Source: JAYRZB01 sp041916675 (lineage in GTDB: Bacteria > Pseudomonadota > Alphaproteobacteria > Rhizobiales > Devosiaceae). Taken from it: 64,000 bases of DNA. The stretch's first letter is position 1. Each line of letters opens with the position of its first letter. Shown piece by piece: positions 42,921 through 53,207 of this stretch. The position numbers and the translations under genes are program-made. The notes beneath the pieces are model-generated. The model saw only the letters and a list, made by a program, of their open reading frames with translations, was not told the DNA's origin and did no database searches. The stretch spans positions 124,001-188,000 of the forward strand of contig JAYRZB010000003.1 in NCBI GenBank assembly GCA_041916675.1, given 5' to 3'.

Positions 42921-43964
42921 ATGACCACCCTATTTGCCCAGGACAACATTGCCCCGAGCGGCGCGCAGCGCGCGCTGGTGGATCGTTATGGGCGGCACAT
43001 ATCGTATCTGCGGGTGTCGGTGACGGACCGCTGCGATTTCCGGTGCACCTATTGCATGTCGGAGCAGATGACGTTTCTGCCCAAGAAGGATGTGCTCAGC
43101 TTCGAGGAAATCGACACGCTGGTGACGGCGTTCGTAGAGCGCGGCGTGCGCAAGGTGCGGCTGACCGGTGGCGAGCCGCTGGTGCGGCGCGATATCATGG
43201 CGCTGGTGACCCGGCTGGGGCGGCACCTTGGCGGACACACCGGGCTCGAAGAAATCACCCTGACCACCAATGGCAGCCAGCTCAGCCGTTTTGCGGCGGG
43301 GCTGAAGGCGGCAGGAGTGAAGCGGATCAACGTGTCGCTCGACACGCTCGATCCGCAGCGGTTTGCCGATATCACCCGTCGCGGGCGACTTGAAGACGTG
43401 ATGGCCGGCATTGCCGCTGCCAAGGCAGTGGGGTTGGCGATCAAGATCAACATGGTCGCCATGGCCGGGATCAATGACGACGAAATCGAGCCGATGATGC
43501 ACTGGGCGCACGGCCAGGGGTTTGGACTGACGCTGATCGAGGGCATGCCGCTGGGCGAGACCGGGCTTGACCGCGTGGATACCTATCTGCCGCTCAAGCA
43601 GTTGCGGGAACGACTGGCCGGACGATACACGCTGCGCGCCGCCGACCACCGCACGGGCGGGCCGGCACGCTATGACCATGTCGAGGAAACCGGCGGGCTG
43701 TTGGGCTTCATTACTCCGATGAGCCACAATTTCTGCGAAAGCTGCAACAGGGTGCGGCTGACGGCAACTGGGCAGCTTTACATGTGCCTGGGGCAGGACG
43801 ACATGGTTGACCTGCGCGAGGCGCTGCGAAGTGGCGGGCCGGGCGCCGTGGATGCTGCCCTCGACAGGGCGATGCAGCTCAAGCCCAAGGGGCACGATTT
43901 CGTGCTGGACCGCGACCATGCCGGGCCAGCGCTGGTCCGGCACATGAGCGTGACGGGCGGCTAG
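42921..43964 (+). CDS. moaA: GTP 3',8-cyclase MoaA (molybdenum cofactor synthesis)
   Basis: A 347-residue radical-SAM enzyme that, with MoaC, converts GTP to cyclic pyranopterin monophosphate. The N-terminal [4Fe-4S] site is C38, C42, C45 in CDFRCTYC. The second cluster has cysteines in NFCESCNRVRL and MCLG. The C-terminal Gly-Gly (VTGG) is kept. No other moa gene is adjacent. Upstream ribosome-site signal is weak, GCCGGGG, before ATG 42921. Confidence 0.97.
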   Translation: MTTLFAQDNIAPSGAQRALVDRYGRHISYLRVSVTDRCDFRCTYCMSEQMTFLPKKDVLSFEEIDTLVTAFVERGVRKVRLTGGEPLVRRDIMALVTRLGRHLGGHTGLEEITLTTNGSQLSRFAAGLKAAGVKRINVSLDTLDPQRFADITRRGRLEDVMAGIAAAKAVGLAIKINMVAMAGINDDEIEPMMHWAHGQGFGLTLIEGMPLGETGLDRVDTYLPLKQLRERLAGRYTLRAADHRTGGPARYDHVEETGGLLGFITPMSHNFCESCNRVRLTATGQLYMCLGQDDMVDLREALRSGGPGAVDAALDRAMQLKPKGHDFVLDRDHAGPALVRHMSVTGG

Positions 43965-43967
43965 GCC

Positions 43968-44441
43968 TTATTCGTCCGACACCAGCGCAAAATCGAGTGG
44001 CAGGGCCGTGGTGTACTTGATCTGCTCCATGGCAAAGGACGAGCTGACATCGGTGAGGGCAATCTTGCCGATGAGCTTTTTGTAGAAGGCATCGTAGGCA
44101 GCGATGTCTGGCACGACGACGCGCAGCAGATAATCAACGTCGCCGCTCATGCGGTAGAACTCGACGACTTCAGGGAAATCCTCGACGACGCCGGCGAACT
44201 TGCGCAGCCAGGTGTCATTGTGTTCGTTGGTCTTGACCGCCATGAAGACGGTGACACCGGCATTGACCTTGGCCGGATCAAGCACCGCGACGCGCCGCTT
44301 GATAACGCCATCTTCTTCCATTTTCTGGATGCGGCGCCAGCAGGGGGTTGTCGACAACCCCACCTTGCGGCCGATCTCGGCGACCGGCATGGTCGCATCC
44401 TTTTGAAGCAGCGTCAGAATTTTGCGATCTATCTTGTCCAA
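43968..44441 (-). CDS. Lrp/AsnC-family transcriptional regulator
   Basis: A 157-residue feast/famine regulator. An N-terminal winged HTH (MPVAEIGRKVGLSTTPCWRR) is followed by the RAM ligand-binding domain (GVTVFMAVKTNEHNDTWLRK, then MSGDVDYLLRVVVPD). The start is TTG at 44441, preferred because DKIDRKIL is the canonical beginning. It lies convergent with moaA, 3 bases between stops. The regulated gene is unknown; the neighbours do not include an obvious amino-acid operon. Confidence 0.93.
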   Translation of the reverse strand: MDKIDRKILTLLQKDATMPVAEIGRKVGLSTTPCWRRIQKMEEDGVIKRRVAVLDPAKVNAGVTVFMAVKTNEHNDTWLRKFAGVVEDFPEVVEFYRMSGDVDYLLRVVVPDIAAYDAFYKKLIGKIALTDVSSSFAMEQIKYTTALPLDFALVSDE

Positions 44442-44547
44442 CGCCGTCGAGCCCCGTGAAATCAGATTGCGTGCACCGCGCAGATTTTGTCAGAAGTTGG
44501 CATAAACCCCGCGGCGGCCGCCAATCAAAGCAATAAACTTGCTGTTG

Positions 44548-45114
44548 TCAACCATCGAAAACCCCGAAAAAGCCATCAAAAAGCCCGCGCTGACCGTCTT
44601 CGCCCTGCCGGTCGCGCCAAGCGCGCGGCGTTTCGAAGCGCCCCTGCCAGATGCCGCGACGGGTGCGGCGCGCGGTGGCCTCCTCCTGGCTATATCCGTC
44701 AGTGGCGATAGCCCAACCTGCCAGGACCATCTGGGCGCCAAGATCCTTGCCGTTGAGGGTGCAATGAGCCAGCAACCGATCAAACCGGTCGCGGCCATCG
44801 GGAGAGCAGACCAGCTTGCCTGAGCGCAACAGGGCACTCATGTGATCCCGGGCCTGGCGCCCGCAAGGCCAGATGGCGTCATCCTGGTCCCAACACGTCT
44901 GGGCCAGTTCGGGAGCATCGATCCCGAGCAGGCGAACGCGATCGGGCCCGAGATGCAGGCTGTCACCATCGGACGCACGGGCGGAACCGGAGATATCGGG
45001 TTCCACCGGTTCGAGCTGAACGGCGAGCCATGCGACGGCCAGCAAAAACCCCACCAGAATTACGGGCGAGACGAGCCTGCCGAACCGAGATTTTTCGAAG
45101 AACCGCGAGCCCAA
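44548..45114 (-). CDS. Membrane-anchored thermonuclease-like protein (SNase fold)
   Basis: A 188-residue protein with one membrane segment near the N-terminus (residues about 15-33, then an exported domain). The nuclease fold is shown by VRLLGIDAPELAQTC, WPCGRQARDHMSALL, VCSPDGRDRFDRLLAHC and the C-terminal QEEATARRTRRGIWQ. The Cys pairs suggest disulfides outside the cytoplasm. The start is TTG at 45114 with AAGGGTG upstream. It probably degrades external nucleic acids or acts in envelope maintenance. Confidence 0.85.
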   Translation of the reverse strand: MGSRFFEKSRFGRLVSPVILVGFLLAVAWLAVQLEPVEPDISGSARASDGDSLHLGPDRVRLLGIDAPELAQTCWDQDDAIWPCGRQARDHMSALLRSGKLVCSPDGRDRFDRLLAHCTLNGKDLGAQMVLAGWAIATDGYSQEEATARRTRRGIWQGRFETPRAWRDRQGEDGQRGLFDGFFGVFDG

Positions 45115-45237
45115 GTTTCACCCTTGCTTAACCACGCCAGCGATAGGGTTATCGGGCGGGCTTAGACTGTGTCATTTCCGCCCAGTGTAGCGAAACCGTT
45201 GTTATTTCGCAGTGTGTTAGTTGTTGAGTAGCGTGCA

Positions 45238-46763
<1,526 letters not shown>

Positions 46764-46767
<4 letters not shown>

Positions 46768-47786
46768 GACTGACCGCTGACGGCCGCCTCGGCAAAGGTT
46801 GCCATGTTGCGGTGGAGGTGTAGCGCGGTCTTGACCATGACCGCCCCAAGGGCCGCCCCACTTCCCTCACCCAGGCGCATGCCCAGATCGAACAGCGGCA
46901 CCTGCCCCATGGCTGAAAGAGCCCGGGCATGGGCGGTTTCAGCCGAGACATGGGCAAAGATGCAGTGATCGATGGCCGCCGGATTGACGGCATGGGCGAT
47001 GGCGGCAGCGGCAGTGGCGACAAAACCATCGACGATGACGGGAATTTTGTGGTGGCGGGCAGCCACCAGCGCACCCATCATTGCAGCGATCTCGCGGCCC
47101 CCGAGACGGGCGAGGATGGTGAGGGGGTGATCAAGCTCCTCATGGTGATGGGTGAGCGCGGCATCGACCGCGGCGGCCTTGCGGCCAAGGCCCTGATCGT
47201 CAACGCCGGTGCCGCGACCAACCCAATCGGCGCCATTGCCGCCATAGAGCGCCGCATAGAGGGCTGCTGCAATGGTGGTGTTGCCGATGCCCATTTCACC
47301 GATGCAGAGCAGATCGGGCTTACCGGCGATCGCTTCCATGCCATAGGCGATGGTGGCGGCGCAGGTGCGGTCATCCATGGCGGGTTCGACCGTGATATCG
47401 CCGGTGGGCAATTCGAGCGCGAGTTCGAACACGCGCAGGTTCAATTCGTGCAGGGCGCATATCTGCGAAATGGCAGCGCCGCCATTGGTGAAGTTGGCAA
47501 CCATCTGGGCCGTCACCTCGGCGGGGAAGGCCGAGACGCCGCGCGCGGTGACACCGTGATTGCCGGCGAAAATGGCCACCATGGGATTGTCGAGACTGGG
47601 CTTGCCCTTGCCCTGCCAGCGCGCAAGGTGCTCAACCAGCGTTTCGAGCCGCCCGAGCGACCCGGCGGGCTTGGTGAGTGTCAAATCACGGGCGCGAACC
47701 TCGGCCACCGCATCCTCGTTGCCGGGGGGCAGGATGTTGAGGAGATCGACAATGTCGGCATAGGGTTTGGGCAGGGCCGAGGACAT
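46764..47786 (-). CDS. cobT: Nicotinate-nucleotide-dimethylbenzimidazole phosphoribosyltransferase
   Basis: Makes alpha-ribazole phosphate for the lower loop of cobalamin. The 340-residue protein has the typical PAGSLGRLETL start, NHGVTARGVSAFP segment, IGEMGIGNTTIAAAL and the C-terminal LGEGSGAALG region with the catalytic base. It is divergent from cobS across just 44 bases, so both probably share a regulatory zone; no cobalamin riboswitch is recognisable there. Confidence 0.95.
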
Positions 47787-47830
47787 GGCGACTCCGTTTG
47801 GCAGGTGTTAAAGGGGTGCACTCATAGCCG

Positions 47831-48685
47831 ATGGGCAGGGAAATGCAATTGAACGACAATCGGCCCCGGGTCGAGCCTTCAGAACCCGGAAACCGCACGG
47901 ACAAGCAGGGATTTTCGGCCCCGCAACTCGTGCCCGACCTGATCATGGGCGTGCGGTTTTATTCGCGGCTGCCTGTCTGGTTTTCCGAACACGAGAGGCC
48001 CGAGCTCGACCGCATGGCCCCGGCCCTGCCGTTTGCGAGCCTCGTCATCGGCATCGGCCCGGCGCTGCTATTGATGCTGGGCGCATGGATCGGGTTGCCG
48101 GTCTATTTTGCGGCGGCGGTGGCCGTGGCGGCCTGGGTGGTTGTGACAGGTGGCATGGCTGAAGACGGTATAGCCGATGCCGCAGACGGCCTGTTTGGGG
48201 CGGTGACGCCGGGGCGGCGGCTGGAAATCATGCGGGACAGCCGCCATGGCACCTATGGCGTGGTGGCGATTGTGCTGCTGCTGTTGCTGAGGGTAACGGC
48301 GCTGGGCGCGGCATCGGCGGTACATCCGCTGCTTGGCGGCGCGCTGTGGCTGTCGGCCAGCGTGCTGGGGCGATCGGGCTCGCTGTTTCTGTCGTTGTCG
48401 CTGCCGCACGCGCGGATGGACGGCGCCTCGGTGGCGGTGGGGCGGGTGGGGAGGACGGCCTTCACAATCGGTGCAGCGCTGGCGGTAGGACTGGCCTTCG
48501 TGCTCTCGGCGCCGGGCGCGCACCTGCTGGGCTTTGTGTTCGGGCTGATTTTTGCCGGGGGTGTGATGCTCGGCTGGACCTGGCTGTGCAGCCGGTTGGT
48601 CGGCGGGCAGACGGGCGATCTGATTGGGGCGCTGCAGGCGTTGATCGAGGTGGCCGCGCTGACCGGATTCCTGATCTTTGTGTGA
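47831..48685 (+). CDS. cobS: Adenosylcobinamide-GDP ribazoletransferase
   Basis: The last cobalamin-assembly step, joining adenosylcobinamide-GDP and ribazole in the inner membrane. The 284-residue protein has the family start MGVRFYSRLPV, the metal-binding GMAEDGIADAADGLFG, and several membrane helices (near 75-95, 110-130, 170-200, 205-230 and 255-280). The start ATG at 47831 gives a longer leader than many; an ATG at 47843 is possible. Divergent to cobT. Confidence 0.93.
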   Translation: MGREMQLNDNRPRVEPSEPGNRTDKQGFSAPQLVPDLIMGVRFYSRLPVWFSEHERPELDRMAPALPFASLVIGIGPALLLMLGAWIGLPVYFAAAVAVAAWVVVTGGMAEDGIADAADGLFGAVTPGRRLEIMRDSRHGTYGVVAIVLLLLLRVTALGAASAVHPLLGGALWLSASVLGRSGSLFLSLSLPHARMDGASVAVGRVGRTAFTIGAALAVGLAFVLSAPGAHLLGFVFGLIFAGGVMLGWTWLCSRLVGGQTGDLIGALQALIEVAALTGFLIFV

Positions 48686-48686
48686 A

Positions 48687-48711
48687 GGCCCCGCCCGAAA
48701 AGGGCGAGGCC
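48687..48711. terminator. GC-rich hairpin between cobS and GST genes
   Basis: GGCCCCGCCC (48687-48696) pairs with GGGCGAGGCC (48702-48711) with one mismatch, loop of five. It sits between two convergent stops (48685 and 48721) and could work for both, although T tracts are short. Confidence 0.6.
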
Positions 48712-48720
48712 GGAAGGACG

Positions 48721-49395
48721 TCAGGCAGCCTTGCGGATGACCACGGCCTCGGTCTTTTCGAGATAGCCGAGATAAAGCTCGCGGAAATCGCCGGGAACGG
48801 CAGCGGCAACGCTGGGACGCTTTGCCAGCGCATCGGCCCAGGCCGCAATCTTCGGGAAGCCCTCAAGCAGGCCAGTGGGCGCAACAGCGTTGATGACCCC
48901 GATCTGGCGGAAGAGCGGTGCAAAGACGGCATCGACCGCGCTGAACTTTTCGCCAGCAAAGAAGGGGCCAGCAACGATGCCCTCAAGCCGCTGGAACTTG
49001 CCGCGCACAGCCTCGATGCCGCCGGCAAGGGCTGCTGCGTCTTTTGCCGAGGTCACGCGCCAGAGGTCGCCGAGGGTTGCAGAGCCGAACTCCATCCAGG
49101 CGCGGTGCTGGGCACGTTCGAGCGCATCGGCGGGATGCAGCTTGGTGCCCGGGGCGGTTTCTTCGAGATATTCGAGAATGACCGAACTTTCGAAAACCAC
49201 CGCATCGGGCTGGCCGTCGCGCTCGACCTTGAGCACGGGAACCTTGCCCAGCGGGGAAATGGCCAGGAACCAATCCGGCTTGTTGGCCAGATCGATATAG
49301 ATCACGTCAAAATCGACGTTCTTTTCCTTGAGCGCGATGATGGCGCGCTGAACATAGGGACAGGTGGGAAAACTGATCAGGGTAAGTTTTGACAT
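48721..49395 (-). CDS. Glutathione S-transferase (first of two)
   Basis: A 224-residue soluble GST. The thioredoxin-like N-terminal domain (1-80) begins with KLTLISFPTCPYVQRAIIALKE, with a Cys-based active motif (TCPYVQR) as in omega- or tau-type proteins, and the cis-Pro/SNAIL region GKVPVLKVERDG and FESSVILEYLEE. A helical C-terminal domain follows. The CPYV motif suggests thiol transferase or dehalogenase-like chemistry. It starts at 49395; an in-frame upstream ATG (49443) lacks a ribosome site. Confidence 0.92.
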   Translation of the reverse strand: MSKLTLISFPTCPYVQRAIIALKEKNVDFDVIYIDLANKPDWFLAISPLGKVPVLKVERDGQPDAVVFESSVILEYLEETAPGTKLHPADALERAQHRAWMEFGSATLGDLWRVTSAKDAAALAGGIEAVRGKFQRLEGIVAGPFFAGEKFSAVDAVFAPLFRQIGVINAVAPTGLLEGFPKIAAWADALAKRPSVAAAVPGDFRELYLGYLEKTEAVVIRKAA

Positions 49396-49553
49396 TTGCG
49401 TTCTTTCAATGTGCGGGTGACACGCCGAAAAAGGCAGTGCCACCCGACTAGGTTACAACAAGGAACCTGGTTTAATCCAGTAACTCTGGTGCGATTTTGG
49501 TGCCGGGCGTGCAAAAAGCCGCTCAGCGCGCTCCGGTGGGCGCAAAGACATGC

Positions 49554-50162
49554 TCAGACATGCAGCTTGAGCGCGGCCTGCACCCCCGGGCGCTCGGCGA
49601 TGCGCTGCTGCCAGGCGACAAGAGAGGGGAAGACTGAAAGCTCAATGCCGGTCAACTTGGCCCAACCCACGACGGTAAACAGATAGGCATCGGCAATGGT
49701 GAAGCTGTCGCCGAAGGCAAAGCTGCGACGGGACAACCACTGATCGAACATGGTCAGGCGCGAGCGAATGGCGGTGCGGGCATAATCCTGCGCCGGTTCA
49801 CCCACTTCGGGGTGGAAAAGCCACGGGCTCCAGAACTTGTGCAGTTCGGTGGCAATGAAATTGAGCACTTCCTGCAGGCGATAGCGCTCGGGCGAAGCGG
49901 GCGCCGGAGCCAGCCCAGCGGCGGGCGTCAGATCGGCCAGATATTGCAGGATCACCGAGAGTTCGGTGAGCAGGCTGCCATCGGCAAGGCGCAGGGCGGG
50001 CACATAGAGCTTGGGATTGACCGCGGCATAGCCGCTGCCGTCCTTAAGGACGTGCGGAGTGGCCAGGATATCGACATGGGTGAGTTCAAGCGCAATGCCG
50101 GCCTCGCTGGCAGCAATGACGGCAGCAAGCGAGCAGGCCCAGGGGTGATAGTAGAGTTGCAT
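49554..50162 (-). CDS. Glutathione S-transferase (second of two)
   Basis: A 202-residue GST, distinct in sequence from its neighbour. The N-terminal domain starts QLYYHPWACSLAAVIAASEAG, with a Cys/Ser region like beta-class enzymes, and holds KLYVPALRLADGSLLTELSV. The C-terminal helical domain ends RIAERPGVQAAL. The start is ATG 50162; longer in-frame upstream sequence overlaps the operator zone. It is divergent to a LysR regulator, the likely controller, across 120 bases. Confidence 0.92.
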   Translation of the reverse strand: MQLYYHPWACSLAAVIAASEAGIALELTHVDILATPHVLKDGSGYAAVNPKLYVPALRLADGSLLTELSVILQYLADLTPAAGLAPAPASPERYRLQEVLNFIATELHKFWSPWLFHPEVGEPAQDYARTAIRSRLTMFDQWLSRRSFAFGDSFTIADAYLFTVVGWAKLTGIELSVFPSLVAWQQRIAERPGVQAALKLHV

Positions 50163-50244
50163 GATTCGGTGTCCGGTTGGTTGTGGATGCCGGACCTTAC
50201 GGCTGTCAATTTTGAAAGCCAAACAGCAATAAATCCAGTCTGAC

Positions 50245-50258
50245 TTGCATGAATGCAA
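50245..50258. promoter_or_regulatory. Candidate LysR box between GST and LysR genes
   Basis: TTGCAT-GA-ATGCAA is a perfect dyad (six-bp arms) that fits the T-N11-A LysR box. It is 24 bases before the LysR start (50283) and 82 bases from the divergent GST start (50162), a typical divergent LysR arrangement. Confidence 0.55.
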
Positions 50259-50282
50259 ATGAATGCTATGCTAGGAGGCAGC

Positions 50283-51161
50283 ATGGAAAACTGGAACGAT
50301 CTGAAACTGGTGCTGGCAATTCGCCGGGCCGAGACACTGGCCGGTGGAGCCAAGGCATTGGGCATCAACCATTCGACAGCCTTCCGACGGCTCAATGGGC
50401 TGGAGGAAACGCTGGGGGTGCGGCTATTCGAGCGCATGCCGAGCGGGACCTATCTGGCAACCCCCGCAGGCGAGCGGATGGCGACGACGGCCGAGTTGCT
50501 GGAAACCGAAACCGCCGCGCTGGACCGCGACATCGTGGGGCAGGACCACCGGCTGACCGGGCAATTGCGCGTAACGTCGTCTGAAACGCTGGCCTATCGG
50601 GTGCTGACCGGGGAACTGGCGCGGTTTCGGGCCGCGCACCCGGGCATTGTGGTGGAGCTTCTGGTCGATAACCGGATTCTGAACCTGTCGCGGCGCGAAG
50701 CCGATGTGGCGCTGCGCGTGGCCCGCCCGCGCGAACCCGAACTGTTCGGGCGTAAACTGGCCGATGTGGCCTGGGCAGTCTATGGAACTGCCGAAGTGGC
50801 GGCACGAGACAACGCGCCCTATATCGGCTGGAGCATCGAGGCCAATACCGTTGCCTCGGCCGAATGGGTGCACGAGAACGTAGCTCCGGACGCAATAGCC
50901 TATCGGACCACCAGCCTTGTCAACCAACTGGCGGCCGCGAGGGCGGGAATGGGACTGGCCGTGCTGCCATGCTATCTCGGTGACCCTGAGACGGGGCTGG
51001 TGCGGGCCCTGCCCGGCCCGATTGCCGAACTGACCAGCGAATTGTGGATCGTGACCCATGCCGACCTCAAACGCACCGCGCGCATCCGGGCATTTCTGGA
51101 CGTGGTGGGCGAGGGGCTTGCGGCGCAAAGGCCGCTGTTTGCAGGAGAGACTGCGGGTTAG
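50283..51161 (+). CDS. LysR-family transcriptional regulator
   Basis: A 292-residue regulator with an N-terminal winged helix (NDLKLVLAIRRAETLAGGAK, then LGINHSTAFRRLNGLEETLG) and a periplasmic-binding-like effector domain. It is divergent from the GST at 49554-50162, and probably autoregulated through the dyad at 50245-50258. ATG 50283 has AGGAGG seven bases upstream; earlier in-frame ATGs are weaker. Its effector is unknown. Confidence 0.93.
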   Translation: MENWNDLKLVLAIRRAETLAGGAKALGINHSTAFRRLNGLEETLGVRLFERMPSGTYLATPAGERMATTAELLETETAALDRDIVGQDHRLTGQLRVTSSETLAYRVLTGELARFRAAHPGIVVELLVDNRILNLSRREADVALRVARPREPELFGRKLADVAWAVYGTAEVAARDNAPYIGWSIEANTVASAEWVHENVAPDAIAYRTTSLVNQLAAARAGMGLAVLPCYLGDPETGLVRALPGPIAELTSELWIVTHADLKRTARIRAFLDVVGEGLAAQRPLFAGETAG

Positions 51162-51170
51162 ACTGGTGAG

Positions 51171-51320
51171 GTGAACCTCAAGGCCGAAATCGAAACCATG
51201 GCGCTGCACGAAAAGCTGGACCAGTTGCGCACCGAGCATATCATCACCCTGCTCAAGGCGCAGGAAACCCAGATCGAGATGCTGACGCAGCTGCTGGCGA
51301 AGCAAAGCAAAGTTACTTGA
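51171..51320 (+). pseudogene. DUF1003-like C-terminal relic (or 49-residue small protein)
   Basis: A GTG-started frame of 49 codons, nine bases after the LysR stop and in the same frame. The peptide begins NLKAEIETMALHEKLDQLR and ends EMLTQLLAKQSKVT. It closely resembles the helical tail of DUF1003 membrane proteins, whose body is absent. It could be a remnant of a deleted gene fused behind the LysR gene, or a small helical protein that still is translated. There is a weak GGTGAG ribosome-site-like sequence. Confidence 0.55.
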
Positions 51321-51380
51321 AAGCGCCCCATTCGATGCCTTTATAGGTGTGATCGAGCGGCCGGACGAAAGGTTAGGCAG

Positions 51381-52067
51381 TTGCTGTTTATCGGGATTGC
51401 CTTGCTGATTGCGGTTGGACTGGCGCTGCTGATTTCGGCAGATGCAGGCAGCCTGATCGGGCTGAGCCAGAACCAGACCGGACAATTGCTGCCGCTGGTG
51501 CTGATCCTGATTGTATTCGCGGGCGGGTTATTTTCACGGCGGCGCAAGGTGGGTGAGCTTTTGGGCTCGGTGGTGCTTTGGGCCGGTCTGTTTGGTGTGG
51601 CGGTGGGCGGATACAGCTATCGCGAGGAAATTTTGGGCGTGGCGCAACGCATGTTTGGCGAATTGACGCCGGGCATTGCCGTGGTCAGCGAGGATGGCAA
51701 ATCAGTTGCATTCCGGCGCGGCATTGGCGGGCATTTTGCGGTGAACGCCAAGGTGAACAATGCCGACGTTTCCTTGATTTTCGACACCGGGGCGAGTGCA
51801 GTCGTCTTGACCGAGCATGACGCGCGGCTGGCTGGGATCAACACCTCAGCGCTCTCATATTCCGTGCCGGTTTCGACTGCAAACGGCACAGGACGGGCGG
51901 CGGCGGTGAAACTGGACCGGATCGAGATCGGCGGGATTGTGCGTAACAATATCCGTGCCTTCATCGCCGAGCCGGGCGCACTGGAAACCAGCCTGCTGGG
52001 GATGACCTATCTCGAAACCCTGAGCCGCTATGCGGTGACGCAGAATGCGCTTGAGCTGACCGACTGA
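51381..52067 (+). CDS. Retropepsin-like aspartic protease (TIGR02281 type), membrane-anchored
   Basis: A 228-residue protein with two or three membrane helices in residues 1-80, followed by a periplasmic retropepsin-like domain. The catalytic DTG is at residues 135-137 in SLIFDTGASAVVLTEHDARL. Further strands NLD-type DRIEIGGIVRNNIRAFI and the closing LLGMTYLETLSRY fit the family. The start is TTG at 51381. Similar proteins are common in alphaproteobacteria; the substrate is unknown. It converges with dusA with no gap between stops. Confidence 0.85.
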   Translation: MLFIGIALLIAVGLALLISADAGSLIGLSQNQTGQLLPLVLILIVFAGGLFSRRRKVGELLGSVVLWAGLFGVAVGGYSYREEILGVAQRMFGELTPGIAVVSEDGKSVAFRRGIGGHFAVNAKVNNADVSLIFDTGASAVVLTEHDARLAGINTSALSYSVPVSTANGTGRAAAVKLDRIEIGGIVRNNIRAFIAEPGALETSLLGMTYLETLSRYAVTQNALELTD

Positions 52068-53066
52068 TCAGGCGACGGCGCGTTCGGTATCGACAGCGGC
52101 AAGGGCGCGCAGCATGATTTCGGGCCCTGCCCCGCGCCTACATGCATCGACGCTGAGAATCTGACGGAATTGCCGGGCGCCCGGCATGCCGTTGGCCAGC
52201 CCCAGCATATGACGCGTGATCTGGTTGAGGCGGGCGCCAGCGATCAGTTCGGCCTCGGCGTAGGTGGTCATGGATTGCATGACGGAAGCCAGAGTGATCG
52301 TGCGCTGCGGTTCGCCAAAGATGCGATGGTCCACTTCGGCCAGCAGCATGGGATTGTGATAGGCGGCGCGGCCGAGCATGACGCCTGAGGTGTGAGCCAG
52401 ATGCTCCTCGGCCTGCTCAAGAGTTTCGATGCCGCCGTTGATCATGACCGGCAACGGAGCGAGGCGTGTGGCGAGGCGATAGACCCGATCGTGATTGAGC
52501 GGGGGAATGGTGCGGTTTTCCTTGGGACTGAGGCCCTGCAGCCAGGCCTTGCGGGCGTGCACATAGAGCGCATCGACGCCGGCATCGACCATGGCATCGG
52601 CAAATCGGTCGAGATCAGCCTCGGCATCCTGATCGTCGATGCCAATGCGGCATTTGACGGTGACGGGCAGGCTTGTGGCCGCCTTCATGGCGCGCACGCT
52701 TTGGGCAACGCCCTCTGGATCGGCCATGAGGCAGGCACCAAAACGGCCAGACTGCACGCGATCGGACGGGCAGCCGACATTGAGATTGATTTCGTCATAG
52801 CCGAATTCGGCACAGATCCTTGCCGCTTCGGCGAGTTCGGCCGGGTCGGAACCGCCGAGCTGGATGGCAAGCGGATGCTCGACCGGCGAAAAGCCGAGCA
52901 GGCGCTGGCGATCGCCATGGACGACGGCGGCACTGGTGACCATCTCGGTAAACAACAGGGCGCGACGGCTCAGCAACCGGTGCAGCACGCGGCAATGCCG
53001 GTCGGTCCAGTCCATCATGGGGGCCACCGAAAAGCGGCGGGCCTCTGTGAGCGCTGCGGTTTGCAT
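52068..53066 (-). CDS. dusA: tRNA-dihydrouridine synthase A
   Basis: Reduces specific uridines in the tRNA D-loop using FMN and NADPH. The 332-residue protein carries VAPMMDWTDRHCR, the catalytic Cys99 in INLNVGCPSDRVQSG, the VKCRIGIDDQD loop and the C-terminal HMLGLANGMPGARQFRQIL typical of DusA. The start is ATG 53066; upstream in-frame codons run into the operator zone of the divergent SRPBCC gene. Confidence 0.95.
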   Translation of the reverse strand: MQTAALTEARRFSVAPMMDWTDRHCRVLHRLLSRRALLFTEMVTSAAVVHGDRQRLLGFSPVEHPLAIQLGGSDPAELAEAARICAEFGYDEINLNVGCPSDRVQSGRFGACLMADPEGVAQSVRAMKAATSLPVTVKCRIGIDDQDAEADLDRFADAMVDAGVDALYVHARKAWLQGLSPKENRTIPPLNHDRVYRLATRLAPLPVMINGGIETLEQAEEHLAHTSGVMLGRAAYHNPMLLAEVDHRIFGEPQRTITLASVMQSMTTYAEAELIAGARLNQITRHMLGLANGMPGARQFRQILSVDACRRGAGPEIMLRALAAVDTERAVA

Positions 53067-53144
53067 GGTCCAGTTCCAAAGGTGCCCTCTGCGGCACCGG
53101 CACGCCACTTACGACAAAAGCGGAGGAATCGCAAAGGCAGACGC

Positions 53145-53166
53145 TATACAAGTATTGACTTATATA
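53145..53166. promoter_or_regulatory. Likely ArsR-type operator for the SRPBCC-ArsR operon
   Basis: TATACAAGT (53145-53153) and ACTTATATA (53158-53166) are inverted arms with one mismatch, 4 bases apart, overlapping the likely promoter 42 bases before the SRPBCC start. AT-rich dyads of this size fit ArsR dimers. The ArsR gene of this operon is the obvious ligand-binding candidate. The divergent dusA start is 79 bases away. Confidence 0.55.
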
Positions 53167-53207
53167 AGGCTACGCTTGAAACCTTTCCCGAAAGACGGGA
53201 GAACAAA

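Noticed and set aside
47787..47830. Possible cobalamin riboswitch between cobT and cobS
   Set aside because: The gap is only 44 bases and shows no conserved B12-box-like sequence.
52392..53207. Long N-terminal extension of the SRPBCC protein
   Set aside because: It runs antisense through dusA and lacks family similarity; the ATG at 53208 with a ribosome site is the real start.
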